From the NCBI GenBank assembly GCA_947499125.1, contig CANMMP010000001.1, forward strand, positions 1,054,001 to 1,118,000: 64,000 nucleotides of DNA. The letters are read 5' to 3'. A program made the position numbers and the translations under genes. Source of the DNA: an uncultured Pontibacter sp. Its GTDB lineage: Bacteria > Bacteroidota > Bacteroidia > Cytophagales > Hymenobacteraceae. Shown in pieces: positions 18,610 to 26,940 of the stretch; the stretch's first letter is position 1, and every line of letters begins with the position of its first letter. Under the pieces are notes generated by a model that saw only the letters and a program-made list of their open reading frames with translations, searched no databases and was not told where the DNA came from.

Positions 18610-18622
18610 TGTCCCTCCAAAA

Positions 18623-18659
18623 GTTTACACCCCTATAATCCCCTCAAGGGGATAGTCTC
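18623..18659. repeat. Right copy of the palindromic module flanking DUF559 gene
   Basis: GTTTACACCCCTATAATC followed by CCCTCAAGGGGATAGTCTC. Its reverse complement aligns with the left copy at 18184-18219 (TGTCCC.TTGAGGGGA.TA.AGGGGTG), so the gene between is enclosed by inverted repeats about 400 bp apart. Confidence 0.75.
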
Positions 18660-18769
18660 AGTTTCGTAGCACAAATCCGAAAGAGCACTGTTCACTACAA
18701 CTTTAGCATATCCTTAACTTACCTATCCAAAAAAGTATAGAACTATACCCAAAATAGCGGTAGAGTTGT

Positions 18770-18777
18770 TAAATTTG
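18770..18777 (+). promoter_or_regulatory. Possible -7 element upstream of carboxyltransferase gene
   Basis: TAAATTTG fits TAnnTTTG, 47 bp upstream of the ATG. The -33 region lacks a clear TTG, so confidence is low. Confidence 0.3.
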
Positions 18778-18824
18778 GGAACTATATAGTTACAACATTA
18801 TAAATAAGTTATACTTTACTATAC

Positions 18825-20384
18825 ATGGCTGGAGAAATCAGAGATGCCCAACTGGCAACGCTGGAGCGCAAAAACGCCGAAGCACTGCTGGGTGGCGGAC
18901 AAGACCGAATAGATGCACAACATAAAAAAGGCAAACTGACTGCGCGCGAGCGTATCCATTTATTAATGGACGAAGGCTCTTTTGAAGAGATCGGTAAGTT
19001 TGTAATGCACCGCTCCAAAGACTTCGGCCTGGACAAGCAGTATTACCTCGGCGATGGTGTGGTTACCGGTTATGGTACAATCAATGGTCGCCTGGTCTAT
19101 GTTTTCTCTCAGGATTTTACGGTACTGGGTGGTTCACTTTCTGAGACACATGCCGAGAAGATCGTGAAGATAATGGACCTTGCGATGAAGAACGGCGCTC
19201 CGGTTATTGGCCTGAACGACTCAGGTGGTGCCAGAATTCAGGAAGGCGTTGTTTCGCTGGGTGGTTATGCTGATATCTTCTATAAAAACACCCTTGCTTC
19301 TGGCGTTATTCCGCAGCTTTCGGCTATTATGGGTCCATGCGCGGGTGGTGCGGTTTACTCTCCTGCCATCACCGACTTTATTATGATGGTGGAAGACACA
19401 TCGTATATGTTCGTGACTGGGCCTAACGTAGTAAAAACGGTAACGCACGAAAATGTAACTTCGGAAGAACTTGGCGGCGCGAGCACGCACAGCACCAAAA
19501 GCGGCGTAACGCATTTCTCCTGCGCCAACGAAGTAGAATGTATCAACTACCTGAAAAAGCTGCTTAGCTACATCCCTCAGAACTGCGAAGAATTACCTCC
19601 TTCCCTGCCTTACGAAGCCGGACAAGATGAAACCCGCTCTGTACTGGATACTATAGTTCCTGAAAACCCGAACCAGCCTTACGATATCCGTGAAGTAATA
19701 GAAGGTATTATTGATGCAGATTCTTTCTTTGAAGTACATAAGAATTTTGGCGATAACATTGTAGTTGGATTTGCCCGCTTAGGTGGCAGAAGTATAGGTA
19801 TAGTTGGCAACCAGCCTGCCGTACTTGCCGGTGTACTGGATATTAATGCCAGCACTAAAGCAGCCCGCTTTGTTCGTTTCTGCGATAGCTTTAATGTTCC
19901 GCTTTTAGTATTGGAAGATGTTCCGGGCTTCCTGCCGGGCACTGACCAGGAGTGGCGTGGCATCATTACCAACGGAGCTAAGTTGCTTTATGCGTTCTGC
20001 GAGGCTACAGTTCCGCGTATTACCGTAATTACCCGCAAGGCTTACGGTGGCGCTTACGACGTAATGAACTCCAAGCATATTGGCGCTGACATGAACTATG
20101 CGTGGCCTACTGCCGAGATTGCCGTTATGGGTGCACAGGGTGCTGCCGAGATCATCTTTAAGCGTGAAATTGCAGAAGCGGAGGACCCGGCTGCTAAACT
20201 TGCCGAAAAAGTACAGGAGTATAAAGATAAGTTTGCAACACCATACCGTGCTGCGCACCGTGGTTTTATTGATGAAGTTATACTTCCGTCTGAGACCAGG
20301 GCTAAGCTTATAAAAGCATTTAAGATGCTTGAGAATAAGGCAGTTACATTGCCTCGCAAAAAGCACGGCAATATTCCTTTGTAA
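18825..20384 (+). CDS. Acyl-CoA carboxylase carboxyltransferase (beta) subunit, propionyl-CoA carboxylase type
   Basis: A 519-residue protein with the two crotonase-like halves of biotin-dependent carboxyltransferases. Visible marks are [23 protein letters not shown], the [14 protein letters not shown] oxyanion segment in the N-half, and [23 protein letters not shown] and [16 protein letters not shown] in the C-half. It transfers carboxyl from biotin to acyl-CoA, most likely propionyl-CoA. No biotin carboxylase or carrier gene is adjacent, so the alpha subunit must be elsewhere. Methylmalonyl-CoA decarboxylase alpha is an alternative name for close relatives. Confidence 0.9.
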   Translation: MAGEIRDAQLATLERKNAEALLGGGQDRIDAQHKKGKLTARERIHLLMDEGSFEEIGKFVMHRSKDFGLDKQYYLGDGVVTGYGTINGRLVYVFSQDFTVLGGSLSETHAEKIVKIMDLAMKNGAPVIGLNDSGGARIQEGVVSLGGYADIFYKNTLASGVIPQLSAIMGPCAGGAVYSPAITDFIMMVEDTSYMFVTGPNVVKTVTHENVTSEELGGASTHSTKSGVTHFSCANEVECINYLKKLLSYIPQNCEELPPSLPYEAGQDETRSVLDTIVPENPNQPYDIREVIEGIIDADSFFEVHKNFGDNIVVGFARLGGRSIGIVGNQPAVLAGVLDINASTKAARFVRFCDSFNVPLLVLEDVPGFLPGTDQEWRGIITNGAKLLYAFCEATVPRITVITRKAYGGAYDVMNSKHIGADMNYAWPTAEIAVMGAQGAAEIIFKREIAEAEDPAAKLAEKVQEYKDKFATPYRAAHRGFIDEVILPSETRAKLIKAFKMLENKAVTLPRKKHGNIPL

Positions 20385-20441
20385 ATAATTTGATCGATCA
20401 GCCATCAAAACTATAGCAATCCGTACAAAAAATCTATATTT

Positions 20442-20449
20442 TACTTTTG
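20442..20449 (+). promoter_or_regulatory. Possible -7 element upstream of M42 peptidase
   Basis: TACTTTTG fits TAnnTTTG and lies 42 bp before the ATG. No convincing -33 element is seen at 19-20 bp spacing. Confidence 0.35.
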
Positions 20450-20491
20450 CTGATCGCAAACAACAACCAAAACAAGATTAACTGACCAAGC

Positions 20492-21562
20492 ATGAGAAAA
20501 GAATCTTTCGATTTCCTGCAGAAATACCTGAACAACTCATCTCCTACCGGATTTGAAGTGGAAGGCCAGAAACTTTGGCTGGATTATATAAAACCGCATA
20601 TCGACGATTACTTTGTAGACACTTACGGCACTGTAGTAGGCGTTATTAACCCCGAAGCAGAGTATAAAGTAGTGATTGAAGCACATGCTGACGAGATATC
20701 CTGGTTTGTAAACTATATTACACCGGAAGGCTATATTTACCTGAAGCGTAACGGTGGCTCTGATGCCCTGATCGCCCCATCAAAAAGAGTAAATATTTAT
20801 ACTACCAAAGGTATTGTAAAAGCTGTTTTTGGCTGGCCGGCCATACACGTACGCAAAGTAGAGCAGGATAAAGCTCCAACTATAGAAACCGTTTTCCTGG
20901 ATTGTGGTGCCAGCAACCGCGAAGAGGTTGAAAAGATGGGCATACACGTTGGTTGTGTGGCTACCTTCGAAGATGAATTTACCGTGATGAACGATAAGTT
21001 CTATGTTGGTCGTGCGTTGGATAACCGCATTGGTGGCTTTATGATCGCTGAAGTGGCCCGTCTGATTCGTGAGCGTAAGCACACCCTGCCATTTGGTTTA
21101 TACATTGTAAACTCGGTGCAGGAAGAGATTGGCCTGCGTGGCGCTGAAATGATAGCACACCGCATTAAGCCGGACGTGGCCATTATTACTGACGTAACGC
21201 ACGACACGCAATCGCCGATGTACGAGAAGAAGACCAGCGGCGACATACATTGCGGCAAAGGCCCTGTAGTTGCTTATGGTCCTGCTGTGCAGAACAACGT
21301 ACGCGACCTGATCATCAACACAGCTCAGGAAAAAGAGATACCTTTCCAGCGCTCAGCAGTTTCGCGTGCAACTGGCACTGATACCGATGCTTTTGCTTAT
21401 TCTAATGCTGGTGTGGCCTCTGCCCTGATCTCTCTTCCGCTAAAGTATATGCACACAACTGTAGAAACCGTGCATAAAGACGACGTAGAAAATGTAATAA
21501 AACTGATCTACGAAACGATACTGAAGATAGAAGATAAGCAGGACTTCCGTTACCTGAAATAA
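20492..21562 (+). CDS. M42 family metallopeptidase (glutamyl aminopeptidase/FrvX type)
   Basis: A 356-residue cytoplasmic enzyme. The di-metal ligands of the family are visible: His65/Asp67 in IEAHADEIS, Asp in GRALDNRIGG, the Glu-Glu pair in NSVQEEIGLRGA, Asp in IITDVTHDT and the final His in YMHTTVETVHKDD. Members form tetrahedral dodecamers that trim N-terminal residues from peptides. Length is standard. A strong terminator follows, so it appears to be transcribed alone or with the upstream carboxyltransferase. Confidence 0.92.
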   Translation: MRKESFDFLQKYLNNSSPTGFEVEGQKLWLDYIKPHIDDYFVDTYGTVVGVINPEAEYKVVIEAHADEISWFVNYITPEGYIYLKRNGGSDALIAPSKRVNIYTTKGIVKAVFGWPAIHVRKVEQDKAPTIETVFLDCGASNREEVEKMGIHVGCVATFEDEFTVMNDKFYVGRALDNRIGGFMIAEVARLIRERKHTLPFGLYIVNSVQEEIGLRGAEMIAHRIKPDVAIITDVTHDTQSPMYEKKTSGDIHCGKGPVVAYGPAVQNNVRDLIINTAQEKEIPFQRSAVSRATGTDTDAFAYSNAGVASALISLPLKYMHTTVETVHKDDVENVIKLIYETILKIEDKQDFRYLK

Positions 21563-21584
21563 GAATATACTTTTAGCCAAGTAT

Positions 21585-21620
21585 AAAACCCCGGTGTCTC
21601 AGATGCATCGGGGTTTTGTT
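21585..21620 (+). terminator. Terminator after M42 peptidase
   Basis: AAAACCCCGGTG (21585-21596) pairs with CATCGGGGTTTT (21606-21617), with a 9-nt loop and trailing T residues. Confidence 0.85.
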
Positions 21621-21666
21621 TTATACCAGAATAATGTAACTTAAAGGTGCAAACCCGATACCCCTT

Positions 21667-21909
21667 ATGAAAAGATATCAATTCTGGCTCCTGATCTGGC
21701 TACCCTGGCTGGTGCTTATAGTTACTGTTATGATCCGTAAAGAGGCTCCCTTCCCCTGGATATTCGCTATAAATACCTTGGTGCTTAACCTGATCGCGAT
21801 AAACATTCGTCGTAAACAGTTAGGGATGAACCTTTCATCAACTATAAAAGCGATGGTGCCGGGTGTTGGTTACCACGAATGGCGTCGTTTATACTTTGCT
21901 AAACCATAA
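21667..21909 (+). CDS. Small two-helix membrane protein, tandem family member 1
   Basis: An 80-residue protein with two hydrophobic segments (about residues 5-24 and 31-46) then a basic strip INIRRKQLGM and an ending RRLYFAKP. It is the first of three adjacent paralogues that share the start (K/N)RY.FW, the central RR..(L/I)GM and the ending LYFAKP or similar. No known family is recognised. Spacing to the next copy is 11 bp, so the three and the following binding-protein gene probably form one operon. Confidence 0.75.
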   Translation: MKRYQFWLLIWLPWLVLIVTVMIRKEAPFPWIFAINTLVLNLIAINIRRKQLGMNLSSTIKAMVPGVGYHEWRRLYFAKP

Positions 21910-21920
21910 ACTTATACTTT

Positions 21921-22163
21921 ATGAACCGCTACCTTTTCTGGATATTAATGGTGCTGCCCTGGGTGGCATTGACAATGTATATCACGTCTGGTGAAGATGC
22001 TGAGATCACCACTTTCATCTTCTTATCGTTGCTGATATATATTGTAACTATAGTGGAGATCCGTAGAAGAACGATAGGCATGACAGGTAAAGATGTGCTG
22101 AAGTCTTTGATTCCTTTCTTTGGGTTGAAGTATCGTAATAAACTATACTTTGCAAAGCCGTAA
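21921..22163 (+). CDS. Small two-helix membrane protein, tandem family member 2
   Basis: An 80-residue paralogue of its neighbours: MNRYLFWILMVLPW opening, second helix around residues 31-47, VEIRRRTIGMTGKDVLKSLIPFFGLK and a KLYFAKP ending. Similarity to copy 1 covers the full length, pointing to tandem duplication. Function is unknown. The ending shows that the C-terminal LYFAKP is conserved rather than random. Confidence 0.75.
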   Translation: MNRYLFWILMVLPWVALTMYITSGEDAEITTFIFLSLLIYIVTIVEIRRRTIGMTGKDVLKSLIPFFGLKYRNKLYFAKP

Positions 22164-22173
22164 ACCTATACCT

Positions 22174-22410
22174 ATGAACCGCACGAACTTTTGGCTGGTA
22201 ACGCTTTTTACAGTTGCAGCGCTGGCAATATTTGCTCTAACTCCTGAGCCCTCAAAACTTTTTATAGTTGTATTTCCGCTGATCATTTTCTTCCCGGTTT
22301 CACTGAACAAGCGTCGCAAAACCATAGGCCTAAGCTTTCAGGATGCCTTGCTGGCTTATGTTCCGCTTGTTGGCAGGCAGCAGCTAAGTCGTTTATACCT
22401 TTCAGCTTAA
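22174..22410 (+). CDS. Small two-helix membrane protein, tandem family member 3
   Basis: A 78-residue paralogue from the ATG at 22174, 10 bp after the previous stop; an upstream TTG would overlap copy 2 and is not preferred. It keeps MNRTNFWLV, two hydrophobic stretches, a basic strip NKRRKTIGLSFQDALLAYVPLVG and a diverged ending SRLYLSA. It is the most divergent of the three. Only 8 bp separate it from the start of the binding-protein gene. Confidence 0.72.
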   Translation: MNRTNFWLVTLFTVAALAIFALTPEPSKLFIVVFPLIIFFPVSLNKRRKTIGLSFQDALLAYVPLVGRQQLSRLYLSA

Positions 22411-22418
22411 ACTATAGC

Positions 22419-23213
22419 GTGACCTTCACTGACCAGATGGGCCGCGAGGTTACGCTGTCAAATTTACCACAGCGTATCGTTTCGTTGGTACCCTCACAAA
22501 CCGAACTTCTTTTCGACCTGGGCCTCGGCGACCGTATAGTTGGCGTTACTAAATTCTGCATTCACCCGAAAGCGCAGGTGAAGTCCAAAACTATAGTTGG
22601 CGGCACTAAGAATTTTAAGTTCGATATAATTGACCAACTGCAGGCGGACCTGATCATCGGGAATAAGGAAGAAAACTATAAAGAGGGCGTTGAGCAACTG
22701 CAGGCAACTTACCCAGTCTGGATGAGCGATATCTATACGCTGGACGATTCGCTGGAAATGATGCAACAACTCGGTACTCTGACTGGCACTGAAGCTAAAG
22801 CTGCTGACTTAATCCAAACTATAAAAATAGGGTTTGAGAACCTACAACCAGCAACTCCAACTATAAAAACAGCTTACTTTATCTGGAGAAGCCCTTATAT
22901 GGCGGTAGGCGGTAATAACTTTATTGACAGTATACTGCAGCAATGTGGTTTCGAAAATGTATTTTCTAACCTGGATCGTTATCCAGAGATCTCACCAGAA
23001 CAACTACAGCAAGCCGACCCTAAGCTTATACTTTTATCTTCGGAGCCTTATCCATTTAAAGAAAAGCACATTGCTGAGTTTCAGGAATTGTGCCCGCAGG
23101 CAACTATAAAAGTGGTAGATGGTGAGATGTTCAGCTGGTATGGCAGCAGGTTAGCGAAGGTACCAGCGTATTTGCAGGGGGTGATTGATGAGATCCAGGG
23201 AACCAGAAAGTAA
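22419..23213 (+). CDS. Helical-backbone metal receptor (BtuF/FecB-like) binding protein
   Basis: A 264-residue protein of the periplasmic-binding-protein class III fold, with DQMGREVTLSNLPQRIVSLVPSQTELLFDLGLGDRIVGVTKFC at the start and a long backbone helix later. The GTG start gives no signal peptide, which is unusual for a BtuF-type binding protein but common for this subgroup in Bacteroidota. It is expected to bind a corrinoid or metal complex; no ABC partner is adjacent. It follows three small membrane proteins by 8 bp. Seven loci of the TATA(G/C)TT motif occur within it. Confidence 0.82.
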   Translation: MTFTDQMGREVTLSNLPQRIVSLVPSQTELLFDLGLGDRIVGVTKFCIHPKAQVKSKTIVGGTKNFKFDIIDQLQADLIIGNKEENYKEGVEQLQATYPVWMSDIYTLDDSLEMMQQLGTLTGTEAKAADLIQTIKIGFENLQPATPTIKTAYFIWRSPYMAVGGNNFIDSILQQCGFENVFSNLDRYPEISPEQLQQADPKLILLSSEPYPFKEKHIAEFQELCPQATIKVVDGEMFSWYGSRLAKVPAYLQGVIDEIQGTRK

Positions 23214-23275
23214 AATACTTACCTACAAGCTATAAGCTCATAACTGTATACTGCATACATTAATAATTATTAATC

Positions 23276-24496
23276 TCACTTTACCTCAAACCCCACCTTC
23301 TCCAGATCATCCCAAAACCCCGGATACGATTTACGCACCACGCTAGGTTCCTGGATTTGCACCGCTTCCAGTAAGGCAATTGGCGCGAAAGCCATGGCCA
23401 TACGATGGTCCTGGTACGTTCTGAAACTCAGCTCGCGTTTGGTAAGTATAGCCGGCTCCATCCGGAAAACACCCGGCGTGATCTCATCCAGGGAGGCACC
23501 CATTTCCAGAACTTCTATCTGTAAGGCTTGTATGCGATCGGTTTCTTTTATGCGAAGGCTTTCTAAACCGGTCATTTCGAGGGTTACGCCGAGCGCAGCA
23601 CACAAAGCAACTATAGTTTGAGCCAGATCAGGGCAGTTACTGAAGTCAAAAGCGACACGTTTTTCGCAGTGTTTCTTGGTAAGTGTAATGCCTGATTCTG
23701 TAAACTCAGTATAAACCCCGAGCCTGTTCATGATGTCAACTATAGCCCTGTCGCCTTGCAGCGAATCCTCTTTAAGCCCTGGCAGGGTAATTTCTGCTTC
23801 CTTAGCCAACGCTACCATACTATACCAATAGCTGGCCGCCGACCAATCGGGCTCTACGGCAAAAGTGGCTGTTTTATAGTTCTGATGCGGCACAACTATA
23901 GTATTGTCTTCAAAAGTAGCTGATACACCAAAATGCGCCATCAGCGCGAGTGTCATTTCAATGTAAGGCCGGCTACCGATCTTACCTTCCAGTTCCAGTT
24001 CCAGACCATCCGGCAGCAAAGGCGCTATCATCAACAATGCCGAAATATACTGACTACTGATATCGCTGCGTACTTTTAAGGTGTTGTTACCATTGCCTGT
24101 AAAGCCACTGATCTTGAGGGGCGGATAACCTTCTTCCTGCAAATATTCTATAGTTGCACCCAGTTCACGCAGGGCTTCTACTAAGATCTTAATAGGCCGC
24201 TGGCACATGCGCTCTGTACCTGTAAGCGTTTTCTGCTGACCCGTTACCGCATAATAAGCTGTTAGGAAACGCATGACCGTTCCGGCATCTTCGGCATCTA
24301 TCGTTTCAAAATCGCTTTTTAGCAGGCGCTGTAGTAGTTGGGTATCGTTGGCTTCGGATAAGTTCTTGATTTCGGATTTGTTGCCTGATAAGGCTGCTAT
24401 GATAAGCGCGCGGTTGGCCTCACTCTTGGAAGCAGGCAGGTTTATAGTTCCGTTAAGCACACCGGTCGGGTGCGAGAGTGTAACAGTTTTTATCAT
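23276..24496 (-). CDS. aroA: 3-phosphoshikimate 1-carboxyvinyltransferase (EPSP synthase)
   Basis: A 406-residue two-domain enzyme catalysing shikimate-3-phosphate plus PEP to EPSP. The N-terminal substrate loop (LPASKSEANRALIIAAL) and the glycine-rich-equivalent region (DAGTVMRFLTAYYAV) are clear, as is the late segment ESLRIKETDR and YQDHRMAMAFAPIALL. It overlaps aroB by 4 bp (ATGA), which implies coupled translation. The enzyme is slightly shorter than the E. coli protein, as usual in this phylum. Confidence 0.95.
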   Translation of the reverse strand: MIKTVTLSHPTGVLNGTINLPASKSEANRALIIAALSGNKSEIKNLSEANDTQLLQRLLKSDFETIDAEDAGTVMRFLTAYYAVTGQQKTLTGTERMCQRPIKILVEALRELGATIEYLQEEGYPPLKISGFTGNGNNTLKVRSDISSQYISALLMIAPLLPDGLELELEGKIGSRPYIEMTLALMAHFGVSATFEDNTIVVPHQNYKTATFAVEPDWSAASYWYSMVALAKEAEITLPGLKEDSLQGDRAIVDIMNRLGVYTEFTESGITLTKKHCEKRVAFDFSNCPDLAQTIVALCAALGVTLEMTGLESLRIKETDRIQALQIEVLEMGASLDEITPGVFRMEPAILTKRELSFRTYQDHRMAMAFAPIALLEAVQIQEPSVVRKSYPGFWDDLEKVGFEVK

Positions 24497-25530
24497 AGCA
24501 AAGAGTAGTAGCGCAGCGATTCCTGTATTTCTTGTAAGGTAACGGGTTGGTCGTACACGGCACTACCTATACGTTGCAGCAGCGTGCAGTTTATAGTTGC
24601 GCCCGTATTCTTTTTATCCTGCAAGGCAAAGCGACTTATAGTTTGAATATCGTCTTCAGTAAGCGGAACCTTCTCATACACCGAAACCAGGAAAGTCTCG
24701 ATCTTCTCCAGCGCCTCTTTTGTCAGCAAACTTTTCTTAACGGACAGGTATGCTTCGCAAAGCATACCAATGGCAATGGCTTCGCCGTGCAATAGCTCGC
24801 GTCCCGGCTTCTCCAATAAATAACTTTCAACGGCATGGCCTACTGTATGCCCGAAGTTTAGGACTTTGCGGTAGCCGCCTTCCAATGGGTCAGCTTCTAC
24901 TACTTTTGATTTTATACTTACCGAATGCCTGATCAATTCTTCCCAGTTCTCTGCAAACAGCCCGATGTGGCGTTGGGCCTCAAACATATCGGCATCAGCA
25001 ATCAGCCAGTGCTTAATAATTTCAGCGTAACCGGATTTTATTTCGCGTTGCGGAAGTGTTTGCAAAAACTCAGGATAAATAAATACAGCTACAGGCTCTT
25101 TATATACCCCGATATGGTTCTTCAATCCCTCAAAATCGACACCTGTTTTACCACCCACGCTGGCATCAACCTGCGAAAGTAATGTAGTTGGCACCTGCAC
25201 AAAGTATAAGCCACGCTTAAACAAAGCCGCACAAAAGCCACCCATATCCCCTATCACACCACCACCCAGGTTTACCAGCACCGACCAACGATCCAGGTTC
25301 AGTTCGGTCATGCGCTTCCAGATGTATTCGCAGGTTTGCAGTGTTTTATAATTTTCACCGCTTTTGATCTGGATAAGATGATGCTCCGGCAAATAAGGTT
25401 TTACCAGTGGGTAACAATGCACCAGCGTATTTTCATCAACAAGCACAACTATTTTACTGAATGCACGGTTCAGCAGCAATTCTTTTAGCTGCTCCAGCGC
25501 ATCGGGGCCTATCGTTATCGTTTCAGTCAC
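24493..25530 (-). CDS. aroB: 3-dehydroquinate synthase
   Basis: A 345-residue NAD- and metal-dependent enzyme that cyclises DAHP to 3-dehydroquinate. The NAD-binding run NLGGGVIGDMGGFCAALFKRGL, the QVPTTLLSQVDASVGGKTGVDF segment and the metal ligand region LNFGHTVGHAVE are visible. The start is GTG at 25530. Its stop overlaps the aroA start, and a repeat-like AT-rich gap separates it from the DAHP synthase gene upstream. Confidence 0.95.
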   Translation of the reverse strand: MTETITIGPDALEQLKELLLNRAFSKIVVLVDENTLVHCYPLVKPYLPEHHLIQIKSGENYKTLQTCEYIWKRMTELNLDRWSVLVNLGGGVIGDMGGFCAALFKRGLYFVQVPTTLLSQVDASVGGKTGVDFEGLKNHIGVYKEPVAVFIYPEFLQTLPQREIKSGYAEIIKHWLIADADMFEAQRHIGLFAENWEELIRHSVSIKSKVVEADPLEGGYRKVLNFGHTVGHAVESYLLEKPGRELLHGEAIAIGMLCEAYLSVKKSLLTKEALEKIETFLVSVYEKVPLTEDDIQTISRFALQDKKNTGATINCTLLQRIGSAVYDQPVTLQEIQESLRYYSLL

Positions 25531-25540
25531 TCGTGGGAGT

Positions 25541-25680
25541 TATTTAGTATGAATCAGGATAATGGATTTACAGGATTTCAAAATCAAACTATAAACTATA
25601 CCCGGACATCATTGAAATCAGATCAATCATAAAACTTAGGGTTCAGAAAAATCCTAAAATCCATTAAATCTTAAAAATCT
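25541..25680. repeat. Diverged 'GGATTTACAGGAT' inverted repeat in aroB upstream gap
   Basis: The gap contains AATCAGGATAATGGATTTAC followed by AGGATTT and, about 80 bp later, AATCCTAAAATCCATTAAAT. The two arms are imperfectly complementary. A related segment (AATCCTGTAAATCCTTAAAT) occurs at about 45491-45510. No ORF is present. Confidence 0.4.
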
Positions 25681-26774
25681 TAGTTCTGTTCGTCGTTTAA
25701 TATCCGGGTCTGCATTCTGATAGATTCCACATGGATCAGGCGGTATAGTTCAGCTACGAAATCGGGGTTCATGCCCAGTTCCTTTGCCCAATCCGGCCGG
25801 CTACGGAAGATCTCTTTCCAGCGGCTTATCTGTAGTATCTGTACGTTGTTCTGTTTTTTATAGTGCCCTATCTGCTCCACCAGTTCCATGCGTCTGGCAA
25901 GTGCTCTCAAAATCTGCTGGTCGGCTTCGTCTATCTGCAAGCGTAATTTTTCGGCACGGTTTATCAGTTCCTGGTCGTCGTAAGTGGTTTTGCGAACCTG
26001 TAGTTTTGCCAGGATCTCCTGCAAGCCGGCGGGAGTTACCTGTTGTTCAGGGTCACTGAGCGCGTTGGCCGGGTCTGGGTGCGATTCCAGCATGATGCCA
26101 TCGTAACCTAGATCCAATGCTTTTTGAGCAACCGGCAGCAATAGTTCGCGGTTACCGGCAATGTGGCTTGGGTCAACTATAAGTGGCAAACTCCTGAACT
26201 TTGATTTCAGCTCGATTGGTATCTGCCACAAAGGTACATTTCTATACTTCGATTTTTCGTAACTCGAGAAACCACGGTGAATGGCAGCTACATCAGTTAT
26301 GCCGGCATGATATACACGCTCCAGTGCCCCGATCCATAAAGCCAGGTCAGGGTTTACCGGGTTCTTTACCATTACGGGTACATTGGCACCGCGTAGTGCA
26401 TCGGCAATTTCCTGCACGGCAAAGGGATTTACAGTAGTGCGCGCTCCGATCCAGAGCACATCGATCTCCTGTTTCAGGGCTTCTTCTACGTGGCGGGCGG
26501 TGGCAACTTCGGTGCTTACGCGCATGCCCAGTTCGCGCTTTACGCGGCCCAGCCATTGCAAACCCAGCAAACCAATCCCTTCAAAAGAATTTGGTCGAGA
26601 GCGTGGTTTCCAGATGCCGGCCCGAAACATATCTACCTTTTGGTCGCGCAGGGCAAGTGCGGTTTGCATAACCTGCTCCTCGCTTTCGGCGCTGCAAGGC
26701 CCGGCTATAATCAGGGGTCCGGAGTGCCTGCCGGCAAGCTGCCTGAAATAATTATCTTCTTCCTTAAACTTCAT
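25680..26774 (-). CDS. Bifunctional DAHP synthase / chorismate mutase type II
   Basis: A 364-residue fusion. The N-terminal about 255 residues are a class I-beta (KDSA-like) DAHP synthase: GPLIIAGPCSAESEEQV, FRAGIWKPRSRPNSFEGIG and IVDPSHIAGNR are diagnostic. Residues about 270-360 form an AroQ-type chorismate mutase (LRLQIDEADQQILRALARRMELVEQIG). The enzyme joins PEP and erythrose 4-phosphate at the pathway entry and also converts chorismate to prephenate; the mutase domain often confers feedback control. With aroB and aroA it makes a shikimate gene group. Confidence 0.93.
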   Translation of the reverse strand: MKFKEEDNYFRQLAGRHSGPLIIAGPCSAESEEQVMQTALALRDQKVDMFRAGIWKPRSRPNSFEGIGLLGLQWLGRVKRELGMRVSTEVATARHVEEALKQEIDVLWIGARTTVNPFAVQEIADALRGANVPVMVKNPVNPDLALWIGALERVYHAGITDVAAIHRGFSSYEKSKYRNVPLWQIPIELKSKFRSLPLIVDPSHIAGNRELLLPVAQKALDLGYDGIMLESHPDPANALSDPEQQVTPAGLQEILAKLQVRKTTYDDQELINRAEKLRLQIDEADQQILRALARRMELVEQIGHYKKQNNVQILQISRWKEIFRSRPDWAKELGMNPDFVAELYRLIHVESIRMQTRILNDEQN

Positions 26775-26888
26775 TTATAAACCAAACTTAACACAAAGTT
26801 AGTGCAAATAGAACAGCAAAGTATAACGCCGGTTTTAAAAGCCCGTAACTGTGCATGTTACATTTATAATTACAATTGATAAATACTG

Positions 26889-26918
26889 TTGCGTACTGTG
26901 CCCGATACACTATCTTTG
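26889..26918 (+). promoter_or_regulatory. Promoter of proline dehydrogenase gene
   Basis: TTG (26889-26891) and TATCTTTG (26911-26918) are separated by 19 bp, matching the Bacteroidota TTG-N19-TAnnTTTG promoter. The start codon follows 22 bp downstream. Confidence 0.55.
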
Positions 26919-26940
26919 CGCCGGATTATAATACTATTTC

